This document shows, in pieces, positions 1-11,145 of a stretch of 64,000 bases of DNA. Source of the stretch: Cryptomeria japonica (Eukaryota > Streptophyta > Pinopsida > Cupressales > Cupressaceae). Below the pieces are notes generated by a model. The model was not told where the DNA came from, did no database searches, and saw only the letters and a program-made list of their open reading frames with translations. Each line of letters begins with the position of its first letter. Position 1 is the first letter of the stretch. The DNA is taken from positions 100,793,897-100,857,896 of the forward strand of contig NC_081407.1 in NCBI RefSeq assembly GCF_030272615.1, given 5' to 3'. A program made the translations under genes and the position numbers.

Positions 1-1320
1 GCAACAATAACATACTCAACTTCAATAGTAGATAAAGAGGTACATGACTACTTCTTGCTGATCCATGAAATAAGTTTTTTTTCGAGAAAGAAAGTTCCAT
101 CAAATGTGCTCTTTTGTTCATCAACATCTCCAGCCCAATCTGCATCTGTATATACACATAACGTAAAGTCATCATTTTTAGGATACGAGAAACTATATTC
201 AATCATTCCCTGCAAGTACCTAAAAAATCATTTTCACTGCACTCTCATGATTTTCTCTAGGATCACTATGATATCTTGATACAATACAAACTGCATTCAT
301 TATATCTAGTCTAGTCTGAGTTAGATATAACAAACCACCAATCATAGATTTGTACCTTGTAGGATTTACCGGTGCAGATGCATCATTATTTATCAATTTA
401 TCACTGTTAACCATAGGTGTACTAATCGGTTTAGAATTTTCCATACCAAATTTGTTCAACAACTCCCTAGCATACTTAGTTTGACAGATGAAAATACCTT
501 TATTAGTCTGAGTAATTTGCAAACCTAAGAAAAATTTCATCTCTCCAATCATAGACATCTCAAATTCCTTCTTCATATTGTCAGAGAATTCCATAGAAAA
601 CTTATCTTCACCTCCAAAAATGATATCATCAACAAAGACTTGAATAATAAATATGTCATCATCAATGATCTTATAAAATAAATTACTATAAGCATTACCT
701 TTAGTGAAATCAAACTTCAAAAGATATTTATCCAGTCTTGCATACCAAGCTCTAGGGGCTTGTTTCAATCCATATAAAGCTTTCTTTAACCTGCAAATGA
801 TGTTTTTGTCATCTGAAAGTGAAAATCCATCAGGTTGTTCAATACAAACTTCCTCTTCTAGATCTCCTTTAAAAAATGCACACTTAACATCCATTTGATA
901 AACCTTGTAGTTCTTATATGCAACATAAGCAAGAAATAGTCTCACAGCTTCAATCCTAGCTACCGGTGCAAAGGTTTCATTGTAATCAATTCCTTCCTTA
1001 TGAGAATATTCTTTAGAAACCAATATAGCTTTATTCCTCACAACTTGTCCATCTTCATTCAATTTATTCCTATAAACCCATTTAGTTCCAATAACATTCT
1101 TATTTTTATGCTAGGGAACTAAAGTCCATGTGTTATTCTTTTCTATCTTATCTAATTCTTCTTCCATAGCTTTCATCCAACATTCATCTTTACAAGCTTC
1201 AATTACTGATACCAGTTCAACTTTAGAAATGAAACATACCTCATCAGCTGCCAACCTTCTTCTTGTCATCACTCCTTTGTTCTTGTCTCCAATGATCTAA
1301 TCTTCTTAATGATTCAACCT
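1..1320 (-). pseudogene. Copia reverse transcriptase and start of RNase H
   Basis: The longest open stretch is 220-1062. It contains the Copia RT landmarks in order: [48 protein letters not shown], the catalytic segment [12 protein letters not shown], then [16 protein letters not shown] and [12 protein letters not shown]. Upstream codons to about 1320 continue the same protein (NNTWTLVP, then a stop, then [17 protein letters not shown]). Downstream, 1-215 encodes RNase H, including DADWAGD and SCTSLSTIEVEYV. Premature TAG codons lie at 1111-1113 and 48-50; both sit where the sister element has glutamine. As part of a retrotransposon polyprotein it would copy element RNA into DNA; here it is inactive. 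Confidence 0.9.
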
Positions 1321-1500
1321 TACATACCTAGGAGTCTTCCAATTTTTTGTTCCTCTGTCCTGATCTTCAGTTACTGTTAAATTTTTTGATACTGCTAGAG
1401 TAATTGGTTCAACATTTTGTTTCGGTGTAGGTGCTACCGGTTCAGTTTTAATCATTTCCTCTATCGGTTCTCTCTCATAAGTTTTGATTTGACTTCTGTT

Positions 1501-2480
1501 CTAGCTCATCCACCTTGGCATTAGTGCTCTCCACAATTCTCTGTAGTCTTTTTTTATAACATCTATATGCTTTTCTTTCATTAGAATAACCAAGAAATAT
1601 TCCTTCATCACATCTAGGATCAAAATTTCCAATGGAATCATCTCATTTGATATAGAATTTACTACCAAAGATTCTGAAATACTTAACTTTCGGTGTATGA
1701 CCAAACCATAACTCATAAGGTGTCTTATCAGTATCTCCTTTGATATGAACTCTGTTGAATGTGTATACCATCGTGGTTACAACTTCTCTCTAGTAGACAT
1801 GAGGAAGATTAGCTTCCATCATCATAGTTCTAGCTGCATCCAAGATAGTTTTGTTCTTCCTTTCCACAACTCCATTCTGTTGAGGTGTTTGGGGTGTAGA
1901 CAACTGTCTCCTTATCCCATTCTTCTCACAATAGTTGTTAAATTCACCAAATGTGAATTCTCCACCCTATTTGACCTTAAACATTTAATCTTCAATCCTA
2001 TCTCTATCTCAACTTTAGCTTTAAATATTTTAATTTTTGCAAATGCTTCAGACTTCTCCCTTATAAAAGTAACTGACCTCATTCTTGAATAGTCATCAAT
2101 TATTAGCATGAAATATCTATCACCCTGAAAACTTTTGATTCTAGCAGGACCACACAAATTAGTTTGAATAAGATCAAGAACATCATTAGATTTGGCTTGT
2201 AAACTCTTAAAAGAAGTTATGACTTTCTTTCCTATTTGACATTCCTTACATACCGGATTATAGGGCTTTACAATCTTAGGTATATCTCTAATTTCCTTAG
2301 TAGAACTGATCTTCACCATGCAATCAAAATTCACATGACACAACCTCTTATTCCATAGCCAACTCTCATCAATTTGTGCAATCAAACATGTCTTCTCACC
2401 AGAGTTCAAATGAAATATGTTACCTTTAGTCTATGTACTGGTTGCAATCTCCAATTCAGATCTATTGATAATCTTACATT
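1501..2480 (-). pseudogene. Copia integrase, decayed
   Basis: The minus-strand open stretch at 1912-2409 encodes a pre-integrase zinc region (WLWNKRLCHVNFD, then VCKECQIGK: the H-H-C-C pattern is partly visible) and the start of the catalytic core (LIQTNLCGPARIKSFQGDRYFMLIIDDYS). Further down, 1501-1716 matches the integrase C-terminal part seen in the plus-strand sister at 10681-11032. Normally the enzyme inserts element DNA into the chromosome. Several stops and frame changes separate the pieces. In the sister element this domain follows protease directly; here a SINE intervenes. Confidence 0.82.
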
Positions 2481-2754
2481 ATTTTTTTGTATTAAGTATC
2501 ATAGAATCACAAAGCTCATTTTTTGCTCATTCGAGCAAACTTATTACAAATACTAGTTCCTTTTGAGCAGCAAACTAGAAACAACAATTGGAAGAACAAG
2601 GTTCACAACTTAGAAATCCACTTTAAACAACCAATGGAAGACCAAGAGTCACAACTTAGAATTCTACACAAAGGTGTCCCTCATGGGAGTTGAACTTGGG
2701 TCTCCACATTGAGAACTCAATGCTTTAACCAACTAAGCTCAACCCCTTGGACTA
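2481..2754 (-). mobile_element. tRNA-derived SINE with 13-bp target-site duplication
   Basis: This 274-bp insertion is flanked by a perfect 13-bp direct repeat, ATAATCTTACATT, at 2468-2480 and 2755-2767. On the minus strand it begins with a tRNA-like head: an A-box-like segment around AGCTTAGTTGGTTAAAGC and a B-box-like segment AAGTTCAACTCC, as expected for an RNA polymerase III promoter. The body holds two tandem units of about 40 bp, each starting TTCTAAGTTGTGA. The element ends with a short A-rich tail (ACAAAAAAAT) next to the left duplication. The sister Copia element lacks it at this position, which gives an empty-site comparison. It has no coding capacity and would depend on LINE machinery. 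Confidence 0.85.
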
Positions 2755-2833
2755 ATAATCTTACATTTTCCATCCTTGAACTATAACTGAAATCCCCTAT
2801 CCACCAACTATACCACACTCAAAAGATTATTCC

Positions 2834-3436
2834 TTAACCTTCAACATAATAAACATTATCAGTGTTATGCTTACCATCTAATGATATTGTTCCTCTTCCC
2901 TTGATTGTGCTTGCTTTGTCATCTCCAAATCTAACCAGACCAAAATAAAAAAATTTCATAGATAATAACTTCCTTTTATCTCTAGTCATATGATGTGAAC
3001 ATCTAATGTCAATTTCCCATTCATCTTTGTCTTCAATTTTAGTAGCAAGGGACTTCTCTTCAGGTACCAGATCATCTTCCTTGATAACCAAAAATACCCA
3101 TTCCTTTCCAATGCCGGATCCACTAGCTAAATCTTGTTTTAGTTTATCATCAGAATCAATCACACCTTCCTCATCCGCATAGTAACATGATTTGTCTTTG
3201 TTTTTCCTATACTTATGCTTGTTCTGATAATCATGGTTAGGCCTAAAAGATCTTCTAGCTCTTTCTTTAAATCTTGAATTCCTTTCACGACATCTAGATG
3301 CAAAATGACTTATCTTATTACATGCAAAACATTTTAAAGGTGATTTTCCTTCATACTTACTTCTTGTTGGTTGTTTAGGTTCTCTTCTAGTAAATAAGGC
3401 TTCAAGTTTCTCAAAATATTCATCTTCTTTCTTCAT
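2834..3436 (-). pseudogene. Copia gag C-terminus (CCHC knuckle) and protease region
   Basis: A CCHC zinc knuckle, CFACNKISHFASRC, lies near the start of this minus-strand segment, followed by a basic RNA-binding stretch. Further on, DEWEIDIRCSHHMTRDKRK aligns with the sister's DSGCSHHMTGDKSK, the aspartic protease active-site region. Here the catalytic DSG triplet reads DIR, so the protease would be dead. The segment ends (VRFGDDKAS, then NTDNVYYVEG) in the linker before integrase. It is frame-separated from the main gag segment at 3520-4179. Confidence 0.82.
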
Positions 3437-3519
3437 ATCCTCTAGTTCCTTTGCATATAAATCTTTCCAAACACTCTTGTCAATAGATGATGTAGATGCA
3501 TGAAAAGCAGGTTCAGATT

Positions 3520-4179
3520 TTATAGCTCCAAAAGGTCCAAATTCCTCAAGCTCAAAAGCAAATAACTTCCAACCAAGGTATCCATATTAACAAACGTGTT
3601 TTCCATAGTTCTCAACTCATTAATTGTAGTAGCCTTCATCTTATAAGTCTGTGGCAAATCTTTGAGTACTTTAGAAACTATTTCATCTTCACTAAGAGAT
3701 CCACCACAACATTGAATTCCTAAAACAATCTCATTAACTCTCTCCATGAAAGCAGTAATCCTTTCATATTCTTCCATCTTCAGGTTCTCATACCTTACCC
3801 GATAACCATCAATTTTAGCAATTTTAACAGTAGGGTCACCTTCATTCAAAGTCTCCAATTTGTCGCATATAACCTTTGCAGTCGATTTGTCAGTTAAACC
3901 CATTATTTGTAGATTAGAAAGTGAACACAAAAGGGCTTCTCTAGCTCTACTATCACTTTCAATGTCTTTATCCAAGCCCTCTAGAGGAGGATTTCCATAT
4001 GTTGTATTATGAGGTGTATAGACACTCTTAGTGATCTCCCAAATTTCCTTTCCAAGATATCTTAGATGAGTCTCCATCTGAATCTTCCATACTTTATAAT
4101 TTGTTCCATCAAGCCTAGGAATTTCTCTCTGGAAAATAGAAACAAATGAACCTGATGAACTTGAACTCCTAGATGCCAT
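3520..4179 (-). pseudogene. Copia gag (UBN2-type) N-terminal part
   Basis: Starts at an ATG on minus (4179) 43 nt inside the PBS, in the context expected for a Copia polyprotein. After a serine-rich leader come LDGTNYKVWKIQMETHL, IMGLTDKSTAKVICDKLETL, ERITAFMERVNEIVLGI and LPQTYKMKATTINELRTM, the pattern of the plant Copia gag family (UBN2). This is the structural capsid-like protein that would form the virus-like particle. The frame is lost near 3520, just before a leucine-rich out-of-frame tail, so the gag-to-knuckle connection is broken. Confidence 0.88.
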
Positions 4180-4221
4180 AGGATCTTCCTCAAGTGGTTA
4201 AGCTTCTACAAAGAGGACCAA

Positions 4222-4235
4222 GTTTTGATACCAAT
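4222..4235 (-). promoter_or_regulatory. Primer binding site (initiator tRNA-Met type)
   Basis: On minus, the sequence directly inside the LTR end (...CTAACA, then AT) reads TGGTATCAAAAC. Its first eight bases match the common plant PBS TGGTATCAGAGC, complementary to initiator tRNA-Met; later bases have drifted. Position and spacing define the LTR boundary at 4236. Confidence 0.85.
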
Positions 4236-5180
4236 TGTTAGACAACTCAAATAATTAGAGGACAATTGAAAGGGGGGGGGGGGGGGTGAATCAGTTGTCA
4301 CTAGATTATAAAACTTTAAGCATTCAAAACATTATTACCAGAAAACATAAACTCAATACCGGAATGCATAAACCAAATACCATAATGACTAATATAGAAA
4401 TTAAACATAAACATAAATCACAAAATAGTTACCATCCATCCATAACATATGACACCAAGATTTGTATGTGGAAAACTCAGTAAAAGCAAAAACCATGGTG
4501 GGAAACCTACCCACAGCCAGATAATACTTCTGTAGTAATTATGTGATTACAATATGAGGGGCCTGCACATGCAGGAAGTCCAACAACCTAGAGCGAACTT
4601 CTCATCACAAAAAGGAGCCTCACTGACTAGAAACTAAGTTTAGACTACAATCCTGAAAGAAGAGTGAATTCCAAAGATAGCATCTCCTATGCCTGAGTAT
4701 AGTTCTATTTAAGCTCATCACCAGAGGCCTTAAACCTCTCTTACCAACCCAATTCGATCACCTATGATCGACCAAACCTTTTGACATATGATTACAACAT
4801 TATTCGCACACAGATAATCCCATAACATTAATCCCATATGCCCATTATCATTACCATTACCATGATCTACAAAGAGATCTTACATCATATTTATACCAAC
4901 CCGGGACCTAAACAATTAAGTCGGCCACCTAAAAGATAATACAATAAGTTCATAACATAAACCCTTAATCCAATGATTAACCAAGTCAGCTTAGGCCAAA
5001 AAAAATGTAAACCAATCATTAGATCCCACTGGTAATGCATCAAGAACATCCTCCAACATGTTACATAAATCAGTCCATAACCTAGATAACACCAGACCCA
5101 AAATAGGTCTCCATAAACCAAATCCAACACCACCAATAAAATGTAAAATAGGTTGCCATGAAATTCTTCTTCTTTCTCAC
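4236..5180 (-). repeat. Copia 5' LTR (left-side boundary clear, outer end uncertain)
   Basis: The inner end is fixed by the PBS. On minus, the LTR ends in a C-tract (plus-strand G-tract at 4272-4286) followed by about 30 bp and CTAACA; the plus-strand element at 14210-14248 ends the same way. A TATA-like TATAAATATG lies on minus around 4885-4894. Homology to the sister LTR can be followed to about 5095 (TCTAGGTTATGG on minus), then becomes doubtful. If complete it would reach about 5370, but that region looks like a different sequence, so the LTR may be truncated. Confidence 0.7.
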
Positions 5181-6060
5181 ACAACCTTGGCCTCTAGAGC
5201 ATCCTCATCCTCCAACTCAGACTCTTTCTCTAACTTAGACTCTTCCTCTGACTCAGACTCTTTTTCTAGTGGATCTAGTATTTTATGTTCTGGATTGAAG
5301 TGCACATCCAAAACACTAGTCTATCCACCTGAATCCAAGTCCAAAATAGCACTTGCTACCGCCTGCCCATCATCCGATTTTATGAAGCCATCGATCATAT
5401 GTATGCATGCTTCCTTGGAATCAAGGATATCAACCATTGGGCATAGAATTGCCTCATAGATGAAACCATCACACCAGTGCCTTTCCTCACCCAAAATACC
5501 CCTGGTCAGATGCCAAAACACATCCCAAGTAAGGTCATCTGAGTTAAAAAGTCTCCTGCAGTGCTGCCTCAATGTCTCCTCTGCACATAGGCAGCTCAAC
5601 CCAAAGTGATGGACCATTTTCCCTTAGTTCTCCTCCTACATTCATTGCTGGATCTACCTTCCTATTTAACCTCAGCCTTATGATCCCTTGAAATGGAAAC
5701 AATCTCAAAAAAGACTAATTAGATCCTTCTATTTTCAAGATGCATATTTTCTATCCTTATCAAACAACGGGCTCTATCTAAACAACAAAGAAATCTGATA
5801 TCTCATAAAAACCAAATCCATTTTTGGATTTGAAGTGTCTAAATCTCTTGCCACCTTCTCCCAATGTCCCTTCATTCATAGTAATCAAAGCCTTATTTTT
5901 GTCTATCATGATCACCTCTGTCAGTATGGATCCAAATTTGTGGTTTGGAATCCAGATTAGTACCCTCCCTTAGTCGTCCACTAGAATCTATTCCAAATCC
6001 TCACTCGGGATTGCCTCAAAAACCCACTCATCCTTTGTCCTTAAATCTTTTGTTAGTGCA
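5165..6060 (-). pseudogene. Decayed coding block of unknown family
   Basis: On minus, an open stretch at 5321-5617 encodes LCAEETLRQHCRRLF, DVFWHLTRGILGEERHW and ACIHMIDGFIKSDDGQAV. After one stop it continues in the same frame into an acidic, Glu/Ser-rich tail (5190-5280). Upstream, 5700-6050 holds protein-like pieces such as DEWVFEAIPSEDLE and TMNEGTLGEGGKRF, separated by stops. I do not recognise the family. It could be a non-pol ORF of another long terminal repeat element or a captured gene fragment. No start, splice sites or LTRs can be assigned. Confidence 0.35.
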
Positions 6061-6224
6061 TGTTTTTGGTTCCTTGGTGTCTAGTCCTGAATGGGAATGA
6101 GAAGTGCACATCTGATTTAAATTAGAAGTGCAGACCTGATTATGAAAGTTTATGTCCATTTCAAAGGGAAAAATAATGAAGATTTGCACTCTTTCAAAAG
6201 GGTGCTATTTATATTAAGAACTAT

Positions 6225-6700
6225 TATATGGGATATTATAATTATACATAAAAATTGAAATTGAAATATCCCATTTACATATAATTATAATATCTCATTT
6301 ACTTATAATTATAATATCCTATATAATATCCCATTTACATATGTCTATGAAATTGAAATATCCCATATATATTATAAAATGCACATAAGATGAAGCTAAG
6401 TGATTGCTCACCTGTAAACTAATTTCCTCCTCCTGTGTGTGTGAATGACATCTTCATTCACCACCATCTCTAACCCTACAAATATCCTCTCCTATGTGCA
6501 CCAATGGTCTTCTACTTTGCTTTGCAGAATAATTTGAAATTGAAATTTACCTATGGATATTATAATTATATGTAAATGGGATATTTCAATTACATAATTA
6601 AATGGGTAATTATAATTAAATGGGATACTATAATTATATGTAAAAATTAAAATTGACCTATGGGATATTAAACATTTAAAGAAAAATATAAGAAATGTAT
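6225..6700. repeat. AT-rich inverted-repeat segment
   Basis: Two clusters (about 6225-6370 and 6545-6680) repeat GGGATATTATAATTAT and its near-complement ATAATTATAATATCCCA in alternating orientation, separated by about 180 bp of unrelated sequence. This is compatible with a MITE-like or slippage-expanded palindromic repeat. No target duplication could be fixed. Confidence 0.5.
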
Positions 6701-6720
6701 GAAAATATGGTAACATAGAC

Positions 6721-6911
6721 AAGGTAGTGAATTGTAAAAAAAAATGCCATAAAGAAATGTGGTCTCATGGTGATGGAATGCAATGATGGTGATGGAATGC
6801 CATGACAGTCAAATTACTATGGATTGTCATGGCATTCCATCACCATGAGAACACATTCCTTTGAGACATTTTTTCAAACAGTTCGTTGGTTTGTCTATGC
6901 AAGGTAGTGAA
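6721..6911. mobile_element. MITE-like hairpin element with 11-bp flanking repeats
   Basis: The direct repeat AAGGTAGTGAA occurs at 6721-6731 and 6901-6911. Between them lies a long imperfect hairpin: the left arm from about 6737 (AATGCCATAAAGAAATGTGG...TCTCATGGTGATGGAATG) pairs with the right arm ending about 6875. The loop is near 6811-6822. The left arm also contains a duplicated TGGTGATGGAATG. Too short to encode protein; the superfamily is unclear. Confidence 0.5.
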
Positions 6912-7990
6912 CCATTTGATAAAATTCTTAAGACAAACATGTATTTAGTTGTATGTACCTAATTCTAATTAGTAAATAAGTTACTTTTACCTACCCCTAA
7001 TTGTGTATTATGTAGTGTGATGAAATGATTTATTTTTTACAGTCCTGAAGAATACTCTTTACCATTCATTTCAGTATTTGTATAAACTATGATGATTGAA
7101 TATTGTAACAAGAAATAAATCTATTCATGTTGTCTACTATGTAATTTTTAGTATATGTATCATGTGACTTATGTAAATCTGATTATGATTGACCTTCCTA
7201 TAAGATGTAAGCTAACATAAGATAAATGAATTGCATATGTAGGAACCTGAACCCCTTTGACGAGGATCCTGCACAGTCTATATAAAGGCAAGGTGATGAT
7301 TCTTCTCATGGATCGAAAGGTATAAGTCAATACACCCTATAGAAACCATTTATTATTTGCTTGCTTTCTCTTTACACCGATATTGGATTGGTTTAATAAT
7401 AAGCCTGGTTTTAGCAACTATAGTATCATTTTGTTTGCAATTTTTTACTTGAACTACTTATCAAATCCTAGTACAAGCTTTATCCCTTTGTAATCTCATT
7501 CAAGCATTTTAATTAACCCCTTGGATTAAAGCATGAAATGAAAAATTACATACATCATAACAATGCAAGAAGCAAATGAAACCCTTGATTCCATTAAATC
7601 AAAAGAAGATAAAATCATACACAAGAGATTAAGGATTTTGAAATTATATATGTATTAACTTCAAAAGCTATCTTCTATCAAATAACTGAATAAATTTCAT
7701 TTACAGAAGAACCCATTTGAAATTTCAAACTTATGACTATCTTCTATTTTGCTCTGCAAAATGACATTACAATTCTCTGCTATTTACTCATGACTTCTCA
7801 AAACTGGAACCTAATCCTATAGACCAGACCTACACAAGAGACCCTATTAAGAGATTTTGGAACCCTTTCTAATGGCCTTGATTTCCCTTTTATAGAAAAT
7901 AAGGGAGCAAAAATCTTGAGGCCAAGAGACACATGTCATCTAGAATGAACAAGCCAAGAAAGCCATACGTAATTATGTTACAAAATATTC
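6912..7990. other. Unassigned AT-rich sequence
   Basis: No credible coding region, LTR boundary or tandem repeat was found. It is the sequence into which the Copia element at 7996-14248 inserted (target CTTAA at 7991-7995). Confidence 0.5.
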
Positions 7991-7995
7991 CTTAA

Positions 7996-8673
7996 TGTTG
8001 GTATTATGGATGTGTTGCATTAGTTTTATCATTGATATCAACACTTATTATTTTGTAGATCTATGGTTATGTTGAACTGACACATTGTGTTCACCCGCAA
8101 GTTCAGTGACTTATGCACAGTCACCAGTATATTATTCACCAACACTGATGATGACTTGTTATCATCTAGAGATACTTAGTTATGTCAAAGACATGGTTTG
8201 GATAATTGGTTTTGGTGTTTTAGTTATTTGTCTAATCGGGTTGACATATTTGCTATTACCGACAAATTGGTCTAGGTTATGGACCGATATGCATTATCTA
8301 TTCCAGATCAGCACGACACATTATGGAGGTGATTTATTGATTGGATATTGTTGTAAATGTATTGAGCCAACATGATGCATCACATCTTGACTTATTTGTA
8401 ATTGATTAAATTGTAATATTCTTAGTGAGCCGGCCTACACATTTTGTCTTAGGTTTTGGTATATATGTAAGATCTCATTTGTGAGATGACATGTGATGGT
8501 ATATGGTATGTAAGGTTATGGTATTGTAACATGGTATGTGTTAATATTGAAGATCATATGAGCAGACCATAGAGAAGGTTCAAGGAAGGTTTGAAGGTGA
8601 TTATCAGAGCTTAACTAGTACTGAATCCAGCATTGGAGATGCTATTTTGTGTAGTACATTATTCTAGGATTTA
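7996..8673 (+). repeat. Truncated 5' LTR of the Copia element
   Basis: Matches the 3' LTR from TGTTGGTATTATGG through TTATTCTAGGATTTA and then stops. The next bases (ACAACTTGAGGAGATCC) belong to the untranslated leader just before the gag ATG, as shown by the leader of the minus-strand sister (ACCACTTGAGGAAGATCC). About 383 bp present in the 3' LTR (13866-14248), the PBS and roughly 30 bp of leader are missing. The junction at 8671-8673 has TTA shared by both sides. Confidence 0.9.
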
Positions 8674-8691
8674 ACAACTTGAGGAGATCCT

Positions 8692-9606
8692 ATGGCAACA
8701 AAATTTTTCAGGAAGGACAATCTAAAACTTGATGGAACTAACTATGGTATATGGAAGATTAGAATGGAGACACATCTGAATTGCATTGGAAGAGACATAT
8801 GGGAAGTTACAAAGAATTGCTATGTTGGTCCTACACCGAATCAACCTAATCCACCAACATTGGGTAAGGATCAAGAGAATGATTGCAAAGCAAGAGAAGC
8901 ACTTTTGAGCGCATTCTCAGATCAGCAAATCATGGGATTATCATATCGATCTACTGCTAAAGCTATTTGGGATAAATTGGAGACATTGAATGAAGGAGAT
9001 ACCACTGTTAAAATTGCTAAAATGGAATGCTTCCAGGTCAAGTATGAAAATCTGAAAATGCAAGAAGATGAAAGAATTTTTGCTTTTATGGAAAGGGTTA
9101 ATGAAATTGTTTTGGGAATACAATGTTGTGGAGGATTGTTAAGTGAACATAAAATTGTTTATGAAGTTTTAAGAGATTTTCCACTAGCATATAAAATGAA
9201 AGTAACTTCTATTAATGAGTTGAGAACAATGCCTAATACATCAGTATCTAGAGATACCATGGTTGGAAAACTTTCAGCATTTGAGCTTGAAGAATTTGGT
9301 CTTGTTGCTAAAATTAAGACAAATTTAGCCTTCAAAGAATCATCATCTACAACATCATCATCATCATCTAACAAATCTGATTGGAAAGCACTTTATGCAA
9401 AAGAACTTGAAGATATCAGAAGGGAAAATGAAGAACTGGAAGAACTTGAAGCACTATTTGCAAGGAAAATGCCTAAAGGTCCAGTTGGAAGTAAGTATGA
9501 AGGTAAAGCACCATTTAAATGTTTTAATTGCAATAAAGTTGGTCATATGACATCTAGATGTCCTAATAGACATGCAAGATTGAGAGAGAAAGCTAAAAGG
9601 ACATAG
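8692..9606 (+). pseudogene. Copia gag with CCHC zinc knuckle
   Basis: An open 304-residue segment from ATG at 8692. Residues about 10-190 are the UBN2-type gag (LDGTNYGIWKIRMETHL, IMGLSYRSTAKAIWDKLETL, ERIFAFMERVNEIVLGI). A serine-rich linker and a charged coiled-coil-like stretch (ELEDIRRENEELEELEALF) follow, then the knuckle CFNCNKVGHMTSRC near residue 280. A TAG at 9604-9606 breaks the polyprotein; the same frame continues beyond it into SCYYADVG. It would form the RNA-packaging particle. This is the best preserved domain of the element. Confidence 0.9.
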
Positions 9607-10137
9607 AAGCCTAACCTTGAATATGAGAGATACAGATTTAAGAAGAACATAGATAAATCATGTTACTATGCTGATGTAGGAGTTACTAATGATTCTGATG
9701 AAGAAAGAACAAACAATGGATGGGATTTTGTTACAATAAAAGAAGATCAATTGGTACCTACTGTTCCATCGGTAGAGCAGGCCCTGGCAGCTAAAATTGA
9801 AGAAAAAGATGAATATATTATAGATTCTGGATGTTCACATCATATGACTGGTGATAAAAGTAAATTCTTATCTTTTTAGGAATACAATGGAGGTCTAGTA
9901 AGATTTGGTGATGATAAAGCTTGTTTAATCAAAGAAAAAGGGCACTATATCTTTGGATGGTAAGCACAATACTGACAACGTTTACTATGTTAAGGTTTGA
10001 AGCATAATCTTTTGAGTGTTGGTCAATTAGTTGAAAAGGGATTTCAATTACAATTCAAGAATGGTAAATGCAAAATCATTAATAGAACCTGATTGGAGAT
10101 TGCAATCGGTAATTAGACTAAAGGCAATATCTTTCAT
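9607..10137 (+). pseudogene. Copia protease and linker to integrase
   Basis: Reads IIDSGCSHHMTGDKSK, with the aspartic protease catalytic D-S-G intact, then VRFGDDKA. A TAG follows at about 9878-9880, and a frame change within the purine-rich run near 9940-9950 separates it from HNLLSVGQLVEKGF, the usual linker before the integrase zinc region. The enzyme would cleave the gag-pol polyprotein. Confidence 0.8.
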
Positions 10138-11145
10138 TTGAACAACAATGATAAGACATACTTAATTACACATATTGATGAAAGTTGGTTATGGCATAAG
10201 AGACGTTGTCATGTGAATTTTGATTGCATTATAAAGATAAGTTCAACTAAGGTTGTAAGGGCTTTACCTAAGATTGTGAAACCTCATAATCTGGTATGTA
10301 AGGAATGTCAAATGGGAAAGCAAGTTAGAACAACTTTTAAGAGTATTTTTGAGAAATCCAATAATGGTCTTGATTTAATTCATACTGACTTGTGTGGTCC
10401 GGTAAGAACAAGAAGTCTACAGGGAGATAGATACTTTATGCTAATTATTGATGATTATTCTAGAATGTGTTGGGTAACTTTTCTCAGGGAGAAATCAGAA
10501 GCGTTTGGAAAATTCAATTTATTCAAGGCAATGGTAGAGAATGAAACCAGTAAGAAAATCAAATGTTTGAGATCAGATCAAGGAGGAGAATTTACATCTA
10601 AGGGGTTTAATACATTCTATGAAGTGAATGTAATCAAAAGACAACTATCAGCACCTCAGACACCTCACTAGAATGGAATTGTGGAAAGGAAGAACAAAAC
10701 TATTCTGGATGCAGCTAGAAGCATGATATTGGAAGCAAATCTACTTCATGTGTACTGGAGAGAAGTAGTGAATACAATGGTTTACACTTTCAACAGAGTT
10801 CACATCAAAGGTGAAACTCGTAAGACCCCTTATGAACTATGGTTTGGTAATACTCCTACTCTTAAATACTTTAGAATATTTGGAAGAAAATGTTATATTA
10901 GGAGAGATGAGTATGTTGGTAAATTTGATCCTAGAAGTGATGAAGGAATATTACTTGGTTATTCATCTAAGAGCAAGGCACATAAATGTTTTAATAAAAG
11001 ATTGTAGAAGATTATTGAGAGTGCTAATGTGAAGATAGATGAAGACTTTAGAGGAAATTCAAGGTCTGTAGAATCTGAACCAATACAGAGTGCACTGTTA
11101 CAGAATGTGGATCTAGTCACACCGACATCATGAGAGAATTCCACA
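10138..11145 (+). pseudogene. Copia integrase
   Basis: The N-terminal zinc region has H-H-C-C (WLWHKRRCH, then VCKECQMGK). The core shows the three catalytic acids: D in LIHTDLCGPV, D in LRSDQGGEF, and E in IVERKNKTILDAARSM. A TAG at 10669-10671 sits between SAPQTPH and NGIVERKN, where the family has glutamine (HQNGIVERKN). After that the frame is open to 11007 (FGRKCYIRRDEYVGKFDPRSDEGILLGYS, the integrase C-terminal fold) and ends in a further TAG. Decayed but easily recognised. Confidence 0.92.

Larger units (their letters stand above)
1..5180 (-). mobile_element. Ty1/Copia retrotransposon, partial, left end outside window
   Basis: Read on the minus strand, the order is 5' LTR, PBS, gag, CCHC knuckle, protease region, integrase, RT, RNase H, which is the diagnostic Copia order (integrase before RT). 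The element runs off the left edge within RNase H, so its 3' LTR is not visible. It is the same broad family as the element at 7996-14248: the gag, RT and LTR segments align by eye. It is broken by stops, frameshifts and a SINE at 2481-2754. The outer LTR boundary near 5180 is uncertain because the sequence grades into an unrelated decayed coding block. Confidence 0.9.

Noticed and set aside
2685-2755. A stand-alone tRNA gene on minus
   Set aside because: The tRNA-like part is degenerate, lacks a full cloverleaf by eye, and is the head of a SINE with its own TSD.
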